Assembly: GCA_946557785.1 (NCBI GenBank)
Contig: CAMNTH010000001.1
Location: 211,428 to 275,427 of the forward strand
Reading direction: 5' to 3'
Source: an uncultured Blautia sp.
Lineage (GTDB): Bacteria > Bacillota > Clostridia > Lachnospirales > Lachnospiraceae
DNA: 64,000 bases
Position 1 is the first letter of the stretch; each line of letters opens with the position of its first letter. Shown here one piece after another: positions 61,848-64,000 of the stretch. Made by a program: the position numbers and the translations under genes. The notes beneath the pieces are model-generated. The model made no database searches, was not told the origin of the DNA, and saw only the letters and a program-made list of their open reading frames with translations.

Positions 61848-63176
61848 TTGGCTGGATATCAGCGTTTTGTTGCATATGTATATGAGTATGTTAAAGGAAA
61901 AAAAGGAACAAACTGTGGCTTCATAAAGGTGGAAGTGAGAGAGCAGAGGTGCAGGCTGGAACTGCACCTGCAGTGTCCGGGAATACCGGAACAGGGAGAG
62001 TGTAAGATTTATGGATTTGTAAGGAACGCAGGCCTGATGGACGGATACCTTTTGGGAAGCTGCAAAACCGGAGAGGGATCCGTACAGTGCATGGTGGAGA
62101 CGGATGCCCGGAGCATGGGGGATTCCGGAGTTGGTCTTGGGCGAATGGGGGGACTGATCCTGGAGACAGACGGAGGTGCTTTTTTTGGAACAGAATGGGA
62201 TGACATGCCCATCCGGCCGGAAAACTTCCGTGAAGTAAAAGGAAACACGGAGCGGATTTCGAAAGAGAAGAAAGAACCGCATATGGCAGAGAAAAATAAA
62301 AGGGCAGAGGCACGGCAAGAACAGGAGGTACAAAAAGAACAGGAGGTACAAAAAGAACAGGAGGTACAAAAAGAACAGGAGGTACAAAAAGAACAGGAGG
62401 TACAGCAGGAGGCTGACGACATATTTGAGGAAGAAATTCCCATACAGGAAGGGAATGAAATAAAAGAAGAGAATGAAATAAAAGAAGAGAATCTGCAAGA
62501 GGAAGAAGCACCAGAGATAATGGAGGGTAGAGAGGATGCACAGAATCCGGAGGAGGAAAAGAATCCGCAACCAGAACTTGTTTCCCAGTCCGTTTCAGGG
62601 TCAGGGGATGCCGAAGATACAAGTATGATGCTTCCGAAGGGAGAAGAAGCAGAAAGCAATAAACTGCAGGAAGAAGAACCATCCGTACCGGAAACGGAAA
62701 GCAGCCAGAGTCCGGCAGTACCGGAAACGGAAAGCAGCCAGAGTCCGGCAGTACCGGAAACGGAAAGCAGCCAGAGTCCGGCAGTGCCGGAAATGGGGAA
62801 TATACAGAACCCCAGGCCGCCTCAAAGGCCGCCCAAGAGACAGCCGGGGGAAATGTTTCAGCCCTTTGAGGATGGGGAAATCATAGATTGCCGAAAGGTT
62901 CATATCAAAGATTTGTCTCACCTTAACAGGAGGGATATTCCTTTGAGAAATAACAGATTTCTGCAGTATGGTTATTATAATTTCGGACATCTTTTAATCT
63001 GCCGCAGGGCAGACGGACGTTACATTTTGGGGGTTCCTGGCGGATATGATCAGCAGGAACGATTCATGGCAAATATGTTTGGCTTCCCTTATTTTAAAGA
63101 AAGCCGTTACATCCAGCTTCCCCAGGGAAGAGGCGGTTACTGGTACCGCCTAATCAATACCCCGGATTTCCACTAG
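61848..63176 (+). CDS. DUF6128-type protein with in-frame tandem repeats
   Basis: 442 residues. The TTG at 61848 follows GGAGG by 7 nt and starts the conserved part (AGYQRFVAYVYEYVKGKKGTNCGFI). The first ~130 residues and the last ~120 (DLSHLNRRDIPLRNNRFLQYGYYNFGHLL ... YWYRLINTP) are conserved-looking domains known in Lachnospiraceae (DUF6128-type from memory). Between them is a highly acidic low-complexity region containing five EQEVQK units and three 11-residue units VPETESSQSPA. No membrane segment or signal peptide. Overlaps the NrdG2 gene tail to tail by 27 bp. Confidence 0.7.
   Translation: MAGYQRFVAYVYEYVKGKKGTNCGFIKVEVREQRCRLELHLQCPGIPEQGECKIYGFVRNAGLMDGYLLGSCKTGEGSVQCMVETDARSMGDSGVGLGRMGGLILETDGGAFFGTEWDDMPIRPENFREVKGNTERISKEKKEPHMAEKNKRAEARQEQEVQKEQEVQKEQEVQKEQEVQKEQEVQQEADDIFEEEIPIQEGNEIKEENEIKEENLQEEEAPEIMEGREDAQNPEEEKNPQPELVSQSVSGSGDAEDTSMMLPKGEEAESNKLQEEEPSVPETESSQSPAVPETESSQSPAVPETESSQSPAVPEMGNIQNPRPPQRPPKRQPGEMFQPFEDGEIIDCRKVHIKDLSHLNRRDIPLRNNRFLQYGYYNFGHLLICRRADGRYILGVPGGYDQQERFMANMFGFPYFKESRYIQLPQGRGGYWYRLINTPDFH
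62319..62408 (+). repeat. 18-bp tandem repeat, five copies, in coding sequence
   Basis: GAACAGGAGGTACAAAAA is repeated four times exactly plus a fifth copy ending CAGCAG. In frame it encodes EQEVQK. A two-copy 18-bp repeat coding NEIKEE lies about 50 bp further. Confidence 0.9.
62685..62783 (+). repeat. 33-bp tandem repeat, three copies, in coding sequence
   Basis: The unit beginning GTACCGGAAACGGAAAGC and ending AGTCCGGCA is repeated three times with exact identity at 62685-62717, 62718-62750 and 62751-62783; a partial fourth copy (GTGCCGGAA) follows. Each unit encodes VPETESSQSPA. Confidence 0.92.
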
Positions 63177-63845
63177 AGGGATGGTTTGAAGGAGAATATT
63201 GCGGAAATGCTCCAGTTCTTCTAAGGAATAGCTGGAAAATCCAGGCTGCAGGACTTCCGGGGAGTCTTTGTAAGCCTGGAGATAATAGGCTTTTGCGCCA
63301 GCAATCCAGCGGCCGATTTCTATAAAATCATGCTCTGTGAGAAGCTCTTTCACAACAGTAGTGCGGAATTCGTAATCCACAGGCTCTTCCAACAGAAAAT
63401 TCACACTTTCCCGTATAGGATCCAAATCCGGATACGGAAGTCCTGTGAGGATTCCGTAGTTTTCCGGACAGGCCTTAATATCCATGGCAATTTTGTCCAC
63501 AAGCCCTTTGTGTACCAGTTCCTTGATCACATAAGGCCGGGAACCATTGGTGTCAAGCTTGACAGAATATCCTAACTTACGTATTTGGGTCAGGAATTGT
63601 TCCAGATCGGCACTTAAAGTAGGTTCGCCCCCGGTAATGCAGATTCCTTCCAGAATTTTGCTGCGCTTCTTCAAAAAGGACAAAACTTCCTCCTGAGAAA
63701 TTTTATGTTCCGCTTCGGGATGAAGAACCAAGGAACTATTGTGACAGAAGGGACAGCGAAAATTGCAGCTTCCAAGAAATATAGTAGCGGCTACCTTCCC
63801 GGGATAATCCAGCAGAGTTGTTTTATTTAATCCACATATTTTCAT
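63150..63845 (-). CDS. Anaerobic ribonucleotide reductase-activating protein, NrdG2 type (radical SAM)
   Basis: 231 residues. The radical SAM motif is CNFRCPFC (C-x3-C-x2-C) near residues 26-33, with ITGGEPTLS for SAM binding and KLDTNGS. KTTLLDYPGKVAATIFLGSCNFRCPFCHN is the NrdG2-like (TIGR02495) start. It would install the glycyl radical on a reductase or related enzyme. nrdD is not visible in the window. The ATG at 63845 follows AGAGGTGAT. Its 3' end overlaps the previous gene by 27 bp. Confidence 0.9.
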   Translation of the reverse strand: MKICGLNKTTLLDYPGKVAATIFLGSCNFRCPFCHNSSLVLHPEAEHKISQEEVLSFLKKRSKILEGICITGGEPTLSADLEQFLTQIRKLGYSVKLDTNGSRPYVIKELVHKGLVDKIAMDIKACPENYGILTGLPYPDLDPIRESVNFLLEEPVDYEFRTTVVKELLTEHDFIEIGRWIAGAKAYYLQAYKDSPEVLQPGFSSYSLEELEHFRNILLQTIPLVEIRGID

Positions 63846-64000
63846 GGCGATCACCTCTAAACATGTTATTTTTATTTCTATTCTTAGGCTTTCTGGTCTT
63901 TTTCTCATTTTAATTCCCATTCATTGATTTTACAACCCTAATTCTATATAATCCTGTTTTTGACAGTTGAGTAGAGCAAAACACCTCGCAACCCCAGTAC

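Noticed and set aside
61693..61926. 77-codon plus-strand frame before the DUF6128-type gene
   Set aside because: Overlaps the well-supported TTG start at 61848 in another frame and has no ribosome site.
62319..62408. CRISPR-like array
   Set aside because: Repeats are directly adjacent with no spacers and in frame within a coding sequence.
61921..62682. Long minus-strand frames opposite the repeat-rich DUF6128-type gene
   Set aside because: Long only because the sense repeats lack stop codons in complementary frames; products are simple sequence.

Overview
The window is chromosomal DNA from a low-to-mid GC Firmicute, most probably a gut Lachnospiraceae (Clostridia). The grounds are strong AGGAGG-type ribosome sites, TTG/GTG starts, class II GalT, a GlgC-GlgD pair, SpoVG, a THF riboswitch ahead of folT, a DnaD/DnaI-like primosome pair and several families I know mainly from Lachnospiraceae (DUF5702, DUF6382-FHA, DUF6128-type, TIGR03905). 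The genus cannot be fixed from the sequence. No rRNA, CRISPR array, intact insertion sequence or prophage is visible; one tRNA (Pro-CGG) is present.

Layout. 1-8.7 kb: end of an LrgB-type gene, birA, a minus-strand ECF sigma / anti-sigma / membrane-protein operon, an AlaX editing protein with an amidohydrolase, a repeat-built lipoprotein, a THF-riboswitch-controlled folate transporter, a GNAT acetyltransferase and a 50-codon remnant of an SGNH hydrolase with its middle deleted. 9.0-18.5 kb: a complete Tad/Flp pilus operon behind a strong promoter and a leader with two hairpins (prepilin peptidase, TadZ, TadA/CpaF, TadB, TadC, Flp pilin, three pseudopilin/TadE-like proteins, a second prepilin peptidase, a DUF6382-FHA protein). 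18.6-24 kb: rhomboid protease, orphan histidine kinase, HIT protein, a second ECF sigma system interrupted by an inverted murG, and a small secreted protein followed by about 0.7 kb of non-coding DNA.

24.2-40.5 kb is mostly rightward: MBL-fold nuclease-like protein, TSCPD protein (leftward), a 186-nt near-perfect palindrome, MTA/SAH nucleosidase, a methyltransferase followed by an 818-residue exported protein, galT, a repeat-rich exported SGNH hydrolase, asnS, an SbcD/SbcC-like pair and a small membrane protein. 40.5-45.7 kb is leftward: prs, dnaI-like, dnaD-like, then a 0.4-kb spacer with six consensus DnaA boxes, then murC. 45.9-51.6 kb is rightward: MATE exporter, glgC-glgD, spoVG, and a coiled-coil/3D-domain wall protein. 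51.7-56 kb holds two divergent cyclic-di-GMP proteins (PAS-GGDEF-EAL and a membrane GGDEF). 56.2-64 kb: SH3 protein, carB without carA, tRNA-Pro, a lipid kinase, a DUF6128-type protein with in-frame tandem repeats, and an NrdG2-type radical SAM activase.

Functional links. The Tad operon encodes a surface pilus. The FHA protein and rhomboid next to it, and the cyclic-di-GMP enzymes 35 kb away, are plausible but unproven regulators. Two sigma/anti-sigma systems sense envelope conditions, and AlaX, AsnS and tRNA-Pro serve translation. The most unusual items are the TadE-like protein with two tandem Ada-like Cys/His modules, the DnaA-box cluster beside the primosome genes, the 186-nt palindrome, the Tad leader hairpins and the internally deleted SGNH hydrolase.
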